Shown piece by piece: positions 34,559 to 45,299 of a stretch of 64,000 nt of DNA (position 1 is the first letter of the stretch; each line of letters opens with the position of its first letter). The stretch covers positions 131,385,129 through 131,449,128 of the forward strand of contig CP136064.1 of NCBI GenBank assembly GCA_032622095.1, given 5' to 3'. The translations under genes were made by a program, and so were the position numbers. The DNA comes from Siphonodentalium dalli. Taxonomy: Eukaryota; Mollusca; Scaphopoda; Gadilida; Siphonodentaliidae. The notes beneath the pieces are model-generated. The model worked only from the letters and a program-made list of their open reading frames with translations, was not told the DNA's origin and searched no databases.

Positions 34559-35160
34559 AAGAAATCAATATTCAATATTTGAGAGCAACCAGACAAAAAT
34601 GGGTGGATCGTACCCATATTGGAACTTGATCTGTATTTCGAGCTGATAAACTCATATACCAAATTTGATTAGATATGATCACACAAACTAAAGTTATCAT
34701 CCGGAACCAGAAATTGACAGGATTCTAAGTCGTAAAAGGACCATAACTCTCACGAAAATGGGCAGAGCAAACCCATATTAGAACCTGACCTGTATTTTGG
34801 GCTGATAAACTCACATAACAAATTTGGTTCAGATATGATCACACAAACTGAAGTTATCATCCGGAAACCAGAAAATTAAAAGATTCTAAGTCGGAAAAGG
34901 GCCATAACTCTCGCAAAAATGGGCGGATTTTACCCATATTCGAACTTGACCTGTATTTTGGTCTGATAAACTCACCTATGAAATTTGCTTCTGATCTAAT
35001 AACCGAAACTAAAGGTATCATACGGAAACCATTTCCGGACGCACGGACGGACACCGGCTGTTTTAATAGTCCCCCGAATTTTTTTTTCGGGGGACAAAAA
35101 TGTACAGATAATAAGTTCAATTCATGTTTGTTGAACTTATTATCTGAGCTTTCCAAGGGA
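34559..35160 (+). repeat. Type C array (161-bp period) with terminal hairpins
   Basis: Monomers share GGGTGGATCGTACCCATATT-like, CTGATAAACTCA, ACCAAATTTG and AAGTTATCATCCGGAAACC blocks. TTCTAAGTCG occurs at 34723 and 34884, exactly 161 bp apart. The array ends in a GGACGCACGGACGG tract followed by two perfect hairpins (35069-35095 and 35105-35146). Confidence 0.75.
35069..35146. other. Two adjacent perfect hairpins closing a type C array
   Basis: The first stem is GTCCCCCGAA paired with TTCGGGGGAC around a T-only loop (35069-35095). The second is CAGATAATAAGTTCAA paired with its exact inverse around TTCATGTTTG (35105-35146). A terminal GC hairpin is typical of rolling-circle (Helitron-like) 3' ends. 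The second hairpin is unusual. Confidence 0.7.
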
Positions 35161-35169
35161 TAACTACTC

Positions 35170-36200
35170 ATCAATGAGTATTTAGTATAGAAAGGGTTAA
35201 AACACGAAGTTATATATAGGGCATATCTAGTGGCATCTATTGAGTGGTGGGGTGTCCACCTCAAAATTTTCAACTGCACCGTACCCACCCCTCCCATAGT
35301 CATTAGCGTCCTCTTAACGAGACGCAAACTCCCAAGTTCGTAAAATTTCCTTTGAACAACCCCCTTAGGTTGAAATTTTACGATTGAAACCTCAAGCTTT
35401 CCAAACTGTTGGAAAGTTTCAACCTGACATGCCCCTTTTTTAATTGTTGACCGCATTTAACATATTTTAATCCAAACTATCCACGAACCCTAGTACACAC
35501 CAAATGCCATTTCTTTACTGGTATAACCAATTTTAACAAATCTGCATCCCAATCACCCAAGGACCCTCCATTCTCTATATTAGCTAAGTAAGCCTGATGG
35601 TACTTGAAAAGATGTTTTAAGAATTACTATGGAGGGAATGACTTGTCCCTGGCTCTGCCCCTAATTGACACAGTGGCCCCATTTGAACAAACCTGAATCC
35701 CGGTCACCCAAGGACACTCCATACCCAAATATAAGCTGAATAGGCCTCATGGCTCTTAAGAAGATGTTTGCAGAATTACTAAGGAGGGATAAGTTATGTC
35801 CCTGGCTCTGCCCATATTTGACACAGAGACCCCATTTGAACAAATCTGAATCCCAGTCACCAAAGGACCCTCTATACAAATATAAGCTAAATAGCCACAT
35901 GGTCTTGAGAAGAAGATGTTTTAAGAATCACTACAGAGGAAAATAATTATGTTCCTGGCGCAACCCCTAATTTAGCCGATTACCCCATTTCACAAAATCT
36001 GAATCCCAGTCACCCAAGTACCCTCCATACCAAATATAAGCTGATTAGCCGTGATGGCTTTTGAGGAAAAGATGTTTTAAGGATTACTATAAAAGGTAAG
36101 AGTTATGTAACCCAGGCTCTGCCTCTTTGATCCATTGACCCCATTTGGACATCAGTCACCTAGGGACCATCCACAACAAATCTGGGCCAATTATTCAGAC
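35170..36200 (+). repeat. Type B fragment, diverged
   Basis: It follows the internal order of the 24806 copy: GTGGGGTGTCCACCT, CAAACTCCCAAGTT, TTGAAATTTTACGATTG, CAACCTGACATGCCCC, and then several CCCATTTGAACAAATCTGAA / CCAAATATAAGCT monomers. Both the AACAAGA leader and the 3' hairpin are missing. A 199-codon minus-strand frame here (34857-35456) is only an accident of the repeat. Confidence 0.65.
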
Positions 36201-36574
36201 AACCTGTTTTAATTGACAGAAGTCAATCAAAACCAATCCCAGGACATCAGAATGATGGTGTTAGTTTTTCAAAAATATTATTTAAAAAATTGAATTTAAA
36301 AAAAAAAAAAAATTGAGCAAAGAGTTAAATCTAAATAAAAAAGTTGTTTAAATGTTAAAATGGTTTAATCAAGATGAGCCACAATGGGGCCACAGGCCCC
36401 TAACGCATAAAAGGGGCCGCAGTCCACTCTGATGCTCAATAAAGTCTCCCGAAGGTGTTAGTTTTTCTAAATTTTGATTTAAAACTAAAAAATATAATTT
36501 AATTTAATTTTAATTTTTTTAAAACAGTGCTTTGTTAAATTGTGCTATGAATTCAATAATCAATTCTAAACAAA
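36201..36574. other. AT-rich sequence with a type B-like TTGAGCAA block
   Basis: Contains AAATTGAGCAAAGAGTTAAA and a TAAAGTCTCCCGAAGG segment, plus homopolymer runs. No gene was recognised. Confidence 0.4.
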
Positions 36575-36892
36575 ACTAGAGGTGTGACTGTTCCAATGGG
36601 ACTAAGGATACCCCCGTGTTTTAAAATACTAAGATGTTTCACATGTCAGTAAACATTTAGTTAAAATAATAAAATAACAGTTCCCATTACAGGCACACAA
36701 CCCTAACCCTAATCTTAAACCTATTGACCGAAAAATGTAGGAACAAGACTGTCAATGACTGTGGGGTCGCTCACAAGACTGTAAAGACGGAGAAGACTGG
36801 GACTCTGAAGACTACAATAGTCAGTATGTTGTTATTTTTTGTATATTTTTATATTCATAATTTTTATTTAAAATTCGAAAAAAAAATTAAAA
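36575..36892 (+). repeat. Type C leader followed by a short type B leader
   Basis: ACTAGAGGTGTGACTGTTCC with CCAATGGGACTAAGGATACC opens the segment. The same opening marks the type C insertion into copia at 60618. A CCCTAACCCTAATC stretch and AAAAATGTAGGAA follow, then AACAAGACTGTCAATGACTG (36742) begins a type B leader that breaks off near 36830. Confidence 0.6.
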
Positions 36893-39800
36893 TGAAAGTG
36901 TCAATGACACTGTAGCTCAACTTGGAAAGGGAATAATTTAATATATTACAGTCAATGGAGCGATTAGGAATGTGGAAAGTTGAATGTCTAATACTAGTTT
37001 ATAGACATGAAGAGAAAAGTAAAATCCAAGATGGCTGCTGGCGGCCATGTTTTCGGCCGAATGACCCCAAAATGAGTCGTTCCCATCTACATGTCATCGT
37101 TAACATCAATGACAAATTTTATGACGATCAGACTCAAGGTACGACCTGTGGCCCATGCTAATGGATTAAATTTTGAAATCCAAGATGGCCACTGGCGGCC
37201 ATGTTTTTTGTCCGAATGACCCCAAAATGACTTGTTCCCATTTACATTCCAATTTCAACAGCCATGAAAAATTTTATGATGATCAGACTAAAGGTACGAC
37301 CTGTAGCCCATGGTAAAGGATTTAGTCATACAAAGAGTAAAATCCAAGTTGGCTGCTGGCGGCCATGTTTTTTGGCCGAATGACCCTAAAATTACTCGTT
37401 CCCATCTACATGTCATTGTTAACATCCATGACAAATTTTATGATGATCAGACTAAAGGTACGACCTGCAGCCCGTGCTAAAGAATTTAGTCATGCAAAGA
37501 GTAAAATCCAAGATGGCTGCTGGCGGCCATGTTTTTTGGCCAAATGACCCCAAAATGACTCGTTCCCATCTACATGTGATTATTAACATTCATGACAAAT
37601 TTTATGATGATCAGACTAAAAGTAGGACCTGTAGCCCGTGCTAAAGGATTTAGTCATGCAAAGAGTAAAATCCAAGACGGCTGCTGGCGGCCATGTTTTT
37701 TGGCCGAATGACCCCAAAATGACTCGTTCCCATCTACATGTCAATATTAACATCCATGACAAATTTCATGATGATCAGACGAACAGTACGACATGTGGCC
37801 CGTGCTAATGGATTAAATTTTGAAATCCAAGATGGCTGCTGGCGGCCATGTTTTTTGTCCGAATAACCCCAAAATGACTCGTTCCCATCTACATTCCAAT
37901 TTCAACAGCCATGACAAATTTTATGATGATCAGACTAAATGTACGATCTGTAGCCCGTGCTAAAGAATTTAGTCATACAAAGAGTAAAATCCAAGATGGC
38001 TGCTGGCGGCCATGTTTTTTGGCTGAATGTCCCCAAAATTACTCGTTCCTATCTACATGTCAATATCAACAGCCATGACAAATTTTATGATGATCAGACT
38101 AAAGGTACGACCTGTAGCCCGTGCTAAAGGATTTAGTCATACAAAGAGTAAAATCCAAGATGGCTGCTGGCGGCCATGTTTTTTGGCCAAATGACCCCAA
38201 AATGACTCGTTCCCATCTACATGTGATTATTAACATTCATGACAAATTTTATGATGATCAGACTAAAGGTACGACCTGTAGCCCGTGCTAAAGGATTTAG
38301 TCATACAAAGAGTAAAATCAAAGATGGCTGCTGGTGGCCATGTTTTTGAGCCAAATGACCCCAAAATGACTCGTTCCCATCTACATGTCAATATTAACAT
38401 CCATGACAAATTTCATGATGATCAGACAAACAGTACGACCTGTGGCCCGTGCTAATGGATTAAATTTTGAAATCAAAGATGGCCGCTGGCGGCCATGTTT
38501 TTTGTCCGAATGACCCCAAAATGACTCGTTCCCATCTACATTCCAATATCAACAGCCATGACAAATTTTATGATGATCAGACTAAAGGTACGGCCTGTAG
38601 CCCATGGTAAAGGATTTAGTCATACAAAGAGTAAAATCCAAGTTGGCTGCTGGCGGCCATGTTTTTTGGCCAAATGACCCCAAAATGACTCGTTCCCATC
38701 TACATGTCATTATTAACATTCATGAAATTTTTTATGATGATCAGACTAAAGGTACGACCTGTAGCCCGTGCTAAAGAATTTAGTCATACAAAGAGTAAAA
38801 TCCAAGATGGCTGCTGGCGGCCATGTTTTTCGCCAAATGACCCCAAAATTACTCGTTCCCATCTACATGTCAATATTAACATCCATGACAAATTTCATGA
38901 TGATCAGACGAACAGTACGACATGTGGCCCGTGCTAATGGATTAAATTTTGAAATCCAAGATGGCTGCTGGCGGCCATGTTTTTTGTCCGAATGACCCCA
39001 AAATGACTCGTTCCCATCTACATTCCAATTTCAACAGCCATGACAAATTTTATGATGATCAGACTAAATGTACGACCTGTAGCCCGTGCTAAAGGATTTA
39101 GTCATACAAAGAGTAAAATCCAAGATGGCTGCTGACGACCATGTTTTTTGGCCGAATGACCCCAAAATTACTCGTTCCCATCTACATGTCATTGTTAACA
39201 TCCATGACAAATTTTATGATGATCAGACTAAAGGTACGACCTGCAGCCCGTGCTAAAGAATTTAGTCATACAAAGAGTAAAATCCAAGATGGCTGCTGGC
39301 GGCCATGTTTTTTGGCCGAATGTCCCCAAAATTACTCGTTCCCATCTACATGTCAATATCAACAGCCATGACAAATTTTATGATGATCAGACTAAAGGTA
39401 CGACCTGTAGCCCGTGCTAAAGGATTTAGTCATACAAAGAGTAAAATCCAAGATGGCTGCTGGCGGCCATGTTTTTTGGCCAAATGACCCCAAAATGACT
39501 CGTTCCCATCTACATGTGATTATTAACATTCATGACAAATTTTATGATGATCAGACTAAAAGTAGGACCTGTAGCCCGTGCTAAAGGATTTAGTCATGCA
39601 AAGAGTAAAATCCAAGACGGCTGCTGGCGTCCATGTTTTTTGGCCGAATGACCCCAAAATTACTCGTTCCCATCTACATGTCAATATTAACATCCATGAC
39701 AAATTTCATGATGATCAGACGAACAGTACGGCCTGTAGCCCGTGCTAATGGATTGAATTTTGAAAACAAAGATGGCCACTGGCGGCCATGTTTTTTTCCT

Positions 39801-39987
39801 AATGACCCCAAAATGAATCATTCCGGTACAAATGTTGATGTCAACAGCTATGACAAATTTCATAATGATCCGATCAAAGGTACGACCTGTAGCCTCTATT
39901 GTTGACGCCTTACGCACACACACACACGGACGACGGACGACAAAGCCATGGCAATAGCTCAAACTTTACAAAGTAAAGTTGAGCTAA
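36893..39987 (+). mobile_element. Type A (Pearl-like) element, complete, 18 monomers
   Basis: The 5' leader TGAAAGTGTCAATGACACTG contains the perfect palindrome GTGTCAATGACAC and is followed by TAGCTCAACTTGG. Eighteen monomers follow, with GGCCATG (or variant) positions running from 37043 to 39784, a mean period of 161.2 bp. The array closes with CACACACACACGGACGACGG and the hairpin AGCTCAAACTTTAC AAA GTAAAGTTGAGCT, ending CTAA at 39984-39987. The leader segment TAGCTCAACTT and the ending AAGTTGAGCTA are inverse copies (subterminal inverted repeats). Short open frames reading MFFGRMTPKLLVPIYMS in many monomers are repeat artefacts. Confidence 0.9.
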
Positions 39988-40450
39988 AAAATTGAGCAAG
40001 AAGTAAAATTATAGGGTTTTTTTCCATTTAAAAATAATTTTTTTTGTTAAATTTAGCAAAAGGAGTTAAATCTAAAAACTTGTATCTAAAAATAGTTTAA
40101 AAAAAAAGAAGATATTTACCCTGCCGATGTTTGCCCCAGTGACCCCATTTTAACAAATCTGAACCCCAGTAAACCAAAGACCCTTCATACCAAATATGAA
40201 CTCATTCGGCCTGATGCCACTTGAGAAGAAGTCGTTTTAAGAATTACTATGGAGGGAAAGAGTTATGGCCATGGCTTCGGAACTAATTGACCCAGTGACC
40301 TCATTTGAACAAATCTGGATACCAGTCACCTAGGGAACATCCACACCAATTATGAACCCATTCGGTCCTATGGATCTGGAGAAGAAGATGTTCAAAGAAT
40401 TGTTGATGGACGGACGACGAGTGATGACTTTTGCTCTACCACCAGTCTTA
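39988..40450 (+). repeat. Type B fragment
   Basis: Begins with AAAATTGAGCAAGAAGTAAA and contains CCCATTTTAACAAATCTGAA, CCAAATATGAACTCATTCGG, GAATTACTATGGAGGGAAAG and a GGACGGACGACGAG tract. It ends with a decayed 3' hairpin. The type A element at 36893 probably inserted into this copy, since similar TTGAGCAA sequence lies at 36311. Confidence 0.6.
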
Positions 40451-40885
40451 GAAACAAAATCCATGCAAGTAAAGGTGGATTATTATCATTATAAACCTGG
40501 AGATAGAATCTGAGAATTTAAATTAAAAATATCACAAAAGCATAAAATTGGTGACCAGGGTTAATACATGTAACCCATTAAATGATGGAACTGTACCCAG
40601 TATGTCACTTGAATGTATCATAGATACAATGCTAATATTTCAAATGTGTTGATAAACAAATACCATAGATGGCACACACAATTACAGTAATCCCCCAGCT
40701 GCCAACTAGCAGAATGAATTCTAATTTATTGTTTATTTAATCTGAGAGACCAAGTGTATGGTGATTGATGGGCCAATTCTATATCACCCAGATAATGGAT
40801 CATTTTCAATTAATCTCAAGATGTCTGTATTTAAAATGGATCAAATAAATTTTGATAGCATGCATTTATGTAGCTTAAAATAATA
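40451..40885. other. Unannotated intron sequence
   Basis: No repeat family or exon was recognised. Confidence 0.4.
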
Positions 40886-41125
40886 TGCCAGAATGAGGTC
40901 CCCAAAAGGTGAATTTAATAACACTATTCCGCAAGGCGGGCTAGCATCAGGGTATAATGAGTTCAACTGGATAGGTGGTGGTTAAGAATAAAATATTGGA
41001 ACAGCCAAGCCTGAATATAGTGTCTGACATTTGCAGAATGAGGTCCCTAAAGGGTGAATTTAGTGACGAAATCCTGCAATGTGGGCTAGCATCACCAAAC
41101 TCACCCTCTGGGGACCTCATTCTGC
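40886..41125. mobile_element. Two hairpin-element remnants
   Basis: The first (40890-40945) keeps only the left arm: CAGAATGAGGTCCCCAAAAG and GGGCTAGCATCA. A CTGGATAGGTGGTGGTTAAG segment, also seen at 2185, separates it from the second (41034-41125). The second has both arms: GCAGAATGAGGTCCCTAAAG on the left and ACCAAACTCACCCTCTGGGG, CCTCATTCTGC on the right. Confidence 0.65.
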
Positions 41126-41289
41126 TTAGGCTTCAACTGCTATGGGAGACATAGGAATAGACTGATGTTCTCCCTGTCTAGAGCTAATACCACTGGCTGA
41201 ATCTGCTGGTGGAAGAGGTGAGATGGGTGGGGTGCTGTTGGTTGGTGGCAGGGTGGTGGTCTGGGTCATGAGGGGGGAGGGTGATGGAA

Positions 41290-42004
41290 AGGGACAGTTT
41301 TCATGCTGTCATTCAAGATTTTCATAACTCTGCGGATGTTACAATGGTGTTTGTTTTTCTAATTTATTTTTTTCTGGACAGTGGGTGCAGGGGCAGAGCA
41401 GAGTGGAGGGAAATTGGGGGGGGGCTTTTTATTTTTAATTGAGCAAGGATTTCAATTTAAAAATATTTTTGTTAAGAGTTATGTCCCTGGCTCGGCCCCT
41501 ATTTGACGCAGTTACCCCATTTGAACAAATTTGAACACCAAACACCCAAGGACCCTCCATACCAAATAGTAGCTAAATCGGCCCAATGGTTCTTGACAAG
41601 AAGTCGTTCTAAGAATTACTATGGAGGAATAAAGTTATGGCCCTGGTTTCGCAATTAATTGACCGGATGACCTCATTTGAACAAATCTGAACACCAATCG
41701 CCCAAGGACCCTCCATACCAAATATTAGCTAAATCGGCCCAATGGTTCTTGACAAGAAGTCGTTCTAAGAATTACTATGGAGGAATAGAGTTATGACCCT
41801 GGTTTCGCAACTAATGGACCTGGTGACATTATTTGAACAAATCTGAATGCGAGTCACCTAGGGAACATCCACACCAAATATGAACCCATTTGGTCTTACA
41901 GTTCGGTAGAAGAAGATGATTCTTGATGGACGGACAGACGTCCGGACGGACGACGGACGAGGAGTGATGATATAGCTCCACCGGAGACTTCGTCTCAGGT
42001 GAGC
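41290..42004 (+). repeat. Type B element, 3' half
   Basis: Two well-preserved monomers repeat at a 156-bp spacing (GCCCAATGGTTCTTGAC at 41581 and 41737). They are followed by CACCAAATATGAACCCATTT, a GGACGGACGACGGACG tract, and the complete 3' hairpin CCACCGGAGACTTCGTCTC with AGGTGAGCTAA. Confidence 0.7.
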
Positions 42005-42613
42005 TAATAAAAGCTCGGACAAAATTATACATGTTGCGAAAATTTCTAAGTCGAAAAAGGGGAATAACTCCACAAAAAAAAGTCGGACAGACAGACATCA
42101 TAATATGCAGGTGCACAGGTTCCCATGGTACTACATATCAGTGCCAAGATTAAAAAACATTGACCTAAAAATGTAGGAATAAAAGCTCGGACAAAATTAT
42201 GCATGTTGCAAAAAAAAAATTCTAAGTCGAAAAAGGGGGATAACTCCACCAAAACATGTCAGACAGACGTCATAATCGCAGGTGCAAAGGTTCCCATTGT
42301 ACTAAATATCTGTGCCAAGTTTAAACAAAATTTACCTAAAAATGTAGGAATAAAAGTTCGGACAAAACTATACATGTTGCGAAAAGTTTCCAAGTTGAAA
42401 AAGGGGGGATAACTCCACCAAAAAAAGTCCGACAGACTTCATAATCACATGTGCACAGGTTCCCATGGATGGTTGATGTCTGTGCCAAGTTTCACGGAAA
42501 TTGATAACAAAAAAAAGACTGAGAAAAACTCCGGACAAATTTGTGTCCACGGACGGACGAGCTGATTCCAGTATACCCCCCCTCAACTTCGTTGCGGGGG
42601 GGGGGGGGGGTAT
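42005..42613 (+). repeat. Type C-like array with C/G terminal hairpin
   Basis: Three monomers contain AAAAGCTCGGACAAAATTAT, TTCTAAGTCGAAAAAGGGG, GATAACTCCACC and TCCCATGGTACTA blocks, spaced ~168-176 bp apart. The array ends with CGGACGGACGAGC and a TATACCCCCCCT ... GGGGGGGTATA hairpin at about 42572-42613. Confidence 0.7.
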
Positions 42614-42695
42614 AATTATTGTTTTTAAATCTACATTTAAATGTTTTCTGTATAGCTTTTTTAAAAATAAAAATGTGTACATGTCATGTTTGCTG

Positions 42696-42740
42696 GTCTA
42701 GATTCTTACTCCCCGAATTGTGGGCAGTAAGAATCTAGAC
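42696..42740. other. Hairpin with 15-bp perfect stem
   Basis: GTCTAGATTCTTACT pairs with AGTAAGAATCTAGAC across a 15-base loop (CCCCGAATTGTGGGC). It lies ~80 bp beyond the C/G hairpin of the type C array, a position comparable to the second hairpin at 35105. It may be part of the same terminus. Confidence 0.55.
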
Positions 42741-42931
42741 AAGTGAACATGATGTGGCTGTGTTCCCGAATAACTATTTGCATGCTCTGATTTGACTTAT
42801 AGCACAATTGACTGCACACAATGAGATTAACTGGAAATTGATGTTGAGTTTGCGCTGATCACGACACACAATCCTTGAGCTGAACTATTACTTATCCAGT
42901 CTTGGGAATTTGTGTGCTTTACCGACAATCA

Positions 42932-43395
42932 GTGTAACAAATGTAGTAATGGGATTAAAATAGATATGGTCATGGTAGCTTGTTCCAAACATCAAATTAA
43001 CTATAGGTCCATTTGAATAACACTTGAAATTTAAGCCTGACTCGCTGTTTTTATCTTGCTATATTGATATATACTATAAATTTCATGCAATGACATGACA
43101 GTAATATATTATCTTTCTCACCCGATTATAGGGTCATTGGAAATATTGAAAACATTGAACGCGAACAATTTTGATTGTCCCTTGCTGACTTACAATGATA
43201 ATTATTTTTAAAACACAAACTCTGATTTTTAAAATGAGAAGAATATTTTTGGAGACTGAAGCTTCCAGAGGTTCGCCCATGGATATTATACATTGTAATA
43301 TGCTCCATCAACCCACCAATGCCCTTGTACTTGCATACCCAGGACACAATTGTAGTAATGGGATTAAAATAGATATGGTCATGGTTGCCTGTCAT
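42932..43395. repeat. ~40-bp direct repeat flanking ~360 bp
   Basis: TGTAGTAATGGGATTAAAAT and AGATATGGTCATGGT occur at about 42941 and 43351. The sequence between them contains no recognised element. The minus-strand frame at 43126-43395 begins MTGNHDH but shows no family I can support. Confidence 0.5.
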
Positions 43396-43520
43396 TCATG
43401 AACATAGAAGAACACGGATTTGAATACACCCCACTTAACAGCAAAGTCAGTATCTGTACTATCTACTTCTATATGCAGTCCCTTATAATCGGTGACCATC
43501 ACGCAACATATTTATCTCAC

Positions 43521-43619
43521 CTTGCTCTATGAGGTTCTTGTCCCAAGGGTTCCCAGTGTCCACCAGAACAGTGTGTGGACCTTTGATCAAGGTTATGCTT
43601 CCACATGCTTTTTGACGTC
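43521..43619 (-). CDS. MBLAC1: MBLAC1-like gene, exon 2 (first exon found)
   Basis: Acceptor TATTTACAG, a phase-2-type start (GA completes the previous codon), 32 codons plus one G, then donor GTGAGATA. It encodes RQKACGSITLIKGPHTVLVD and TGNPWDKNLIEQ. LIKGPHTVLVDTGNPW matches the early beta-strand and VDTG turn of MBLAC1 and other metallo-beta-lactamase-fold proteins. The N-terminal exon with the start codon must lie upstream on the minus strand (higher coordinates); I could not identify it in the remaining 20 kb. The single overhanging G fits both alternative exon 3 copies, giving Gly. Confidence 0.88.
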
Positions 43620-44080
43620 CTGTAAATAATACATACTAGTATCAATGTTAATGCAATGCATAATTTATTTAATTTCTTTTGGTATATAACAGTTGTATAT
43701 AATACAAATTATACAATACAATATCTGGGTGAAGATAAACTCAAAGAAGAATATTTGTATCTCTGGAGCTTTTTCCTGGAACTCCCCCTGTCTGATTCCT
43801 ATAAAACAACGAGCTATTAAAAGAATCACATGATCTATAGCATTAGATTTAAAACAATGTGCATAGTCGCTAGAAGCCAAATCTCTATTTTGAACCTATT
43901 GTTCACTATGGAATACTGTTTATGGAACTTCAGAACCCCCACACCCCACTGATGCGAAGAGTAAAATTCAAAATGGCTGCTGGCAACAATGTTTTCTGAA
44001 CAAATATTGTTCAAATTTTATAGCTTATAGAGCTAAAAGTGATCCCGAACATGTCTGTAAATTTTCAAAAACATTTCTCT
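43620..44080. other. Unannotated sequence with a short type A piece
   Basis: From about 43950 a type A piece is visible (GCAAAGAGTAAAATTCAAAA, TGGCTGCTGGCA, CATGTCTGTAAATTTTC). The remainder shows nothing recognisable, and no MBLAC1-like first exon was found. Confidence 0.45.
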
Positions 44081-44660
44081 AACAAGAGCACGCCGTCGGG
44101 GCGTGGCATAATACGCCCATTTCTGGAGTAGAGTGGGGCAAGGTTTAATTAATTTGTTTGAAACCTTAGACTAGAGATGAAATAATAACAAAAATAAAAC
44201 TGAGTTATCTTGTGGAAACCGAATTTTGTTTTAAAAATATTTCTTTTCAGACAAAAAAATCCTATAACTCTGGCAACAATGGTTGGACCAGATTCAAATT
44301 GACCTGCAAAATCATGTAGACAGAACCAATATTTGAACTTGATCAGAACCCATATTTGAACTTGATCTGTATACCAAATTTGGTTCAGTTCACTCGATTC
44401 AATCTAAAGTTATCATCTGGAAACCGCATATCAGATAAAATCTAAATCGAAAAAGGGGCATAACTCAGTCAAAATAATGCGGACGAAACCCATATTCGAA
44501 CTTGATCTGTATTTTGGTGTGGTAAATTAATATACCAAATTTGGTTCAGTTGACTCGATTCAATCTAAAGTTATCATCCGGAAACCAAAAGCAGACGGAC
44601 GACGGACGGTACGACAACCCATTTACATAATACAAACGTTTTTTCAAAGAGGCGTATAAT
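44081..44660 (+). mobile_element. Type C element with both ends
   Basis: Leader AACAAGAG is followed by the hairpin CACGCC GTCGG GGCGTG and ATAATACGCCC. Monomers carry ACCAAATTTGGTTCAGTT (44374 and 44535, 161 bp apart) and AAGTTATCATCCGGAAACC. A GACGGACGACGGACGG tract follows. The 3' end near 44650 reads AGGCGTATAAT, the inverse of the ATAATACGCC after the leader, so subterminal inverted repeats are preserved. Confidence 0.75.
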
Positions 44661-44880
44661 AAATGTTGGCTGCAGGGTGTTCCGATGGATTCAAATGTGA
44701 AATCCAAGATGACTGATAGATGCCATGTTTTTCAAAATTTGGAAAAATTTAATGGCTCCCATCTAGTGGCCACCCAAAAGATCCATATGAAGTTTGGTGA
44801 TGATTGGATGAGGGATGTGATCTGTATGGTGTACCTGCAAGTATTTAATCATGCTAAGTCATAAAAAATGGCTGAGCTCC
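44661..44880 (+). repeat. Type A monomer fragment
   Basis: GTTGGCTGCAGGGTGTTCCG, AAATCCAAGATGACTG, CCCATCTAGTGGCCACCC and GATCCATATGAAGTTTGGTG mark about one and a half old type A monomers, similar to the array at 1-985. Confidence 0.6.
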
Positions 44881-45006
44881 CAAGTTCGCATAATAACAAT
44901 TGCACAACCCCTCCCCCTTGGCTTGAATTTCCGAAATGGCTCCAGGCAAATTCAGGCCTAGATGTTTTTTAATTGATTAGCAGTTTTAACTGGTCATCTT
45001 AGAGGT

Positions 45007-45178
45007 GAAAACTACGGCTTTTGACTGAACACAAGAATTATCATTCGTGGGTACAAGCAAATATCGATTTTGAATCATTTTCCACTGGTGGCAAACCGCT
45101 CGTGGATAATCGATATTTGCTTGTTACTTGTACCAACTCATGATAATTCTCAGATTCAGTCAAAAGCCATAGGTATCC
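45007..45178. mobile_element. ~170-bp fold-back MITE
   Basis: The left arm reads ACGGCTTTTGACTGAA, GAATTATCAT and GTACAAGCAAATATCGATTT. The right arm is the inverse: AATCGATATTTGCTTG, GTACCAACTCATGATAATTC and ATTCAGTCAAAAGCCATAG. The arms are ~60 bp with several mismatches around a ~40-bp loop. No coding content is present. Confidence 0.75.
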
Positions 45179-45299
45179 TCTACATGTATTTATTGGTTTC
45201 ATTTTTTTTGCGATGAAGTGACAAAACGATAGTAAATTTTGCTGATAACATATTTATATATTTATTATATGAAGAATTACATGATTAACATAAAACAAA

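Noticed and set aside
34857-35456. 199-codon minus-strand open frame
   Set aside because: It spans a type C to type B repeat junction, shows no domain, and parts recur in other repeat copies in different frames.
36700-36720. CCCTAACCCTAATC stretch, telomere-like
   Set aside because: Only two units, and the same segment is part of the type C leader (compare 61012).
36955-39962. Many short frames reading MFFGRMTPKLLVPIYMS or similar
   Set aside because: They are the same frame of the 161-bp type A monomer; monomer length changes between copies break the frame and no start context is conserved.
30638-39987. Regular arrays that could look CRISPR-like
   Set aside because: The whole 161-bp unit repeats; there are no short repeats with unique spacers and no cas genes, and the host is a eukaryote.
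43126-43395. Minus-strand frame starting MTGNHDH, like a metallophosphoesterase GNHD motif
   Set aside because: No other motif of that family follows, and the start lies in a short direct repeat also present at 42941.
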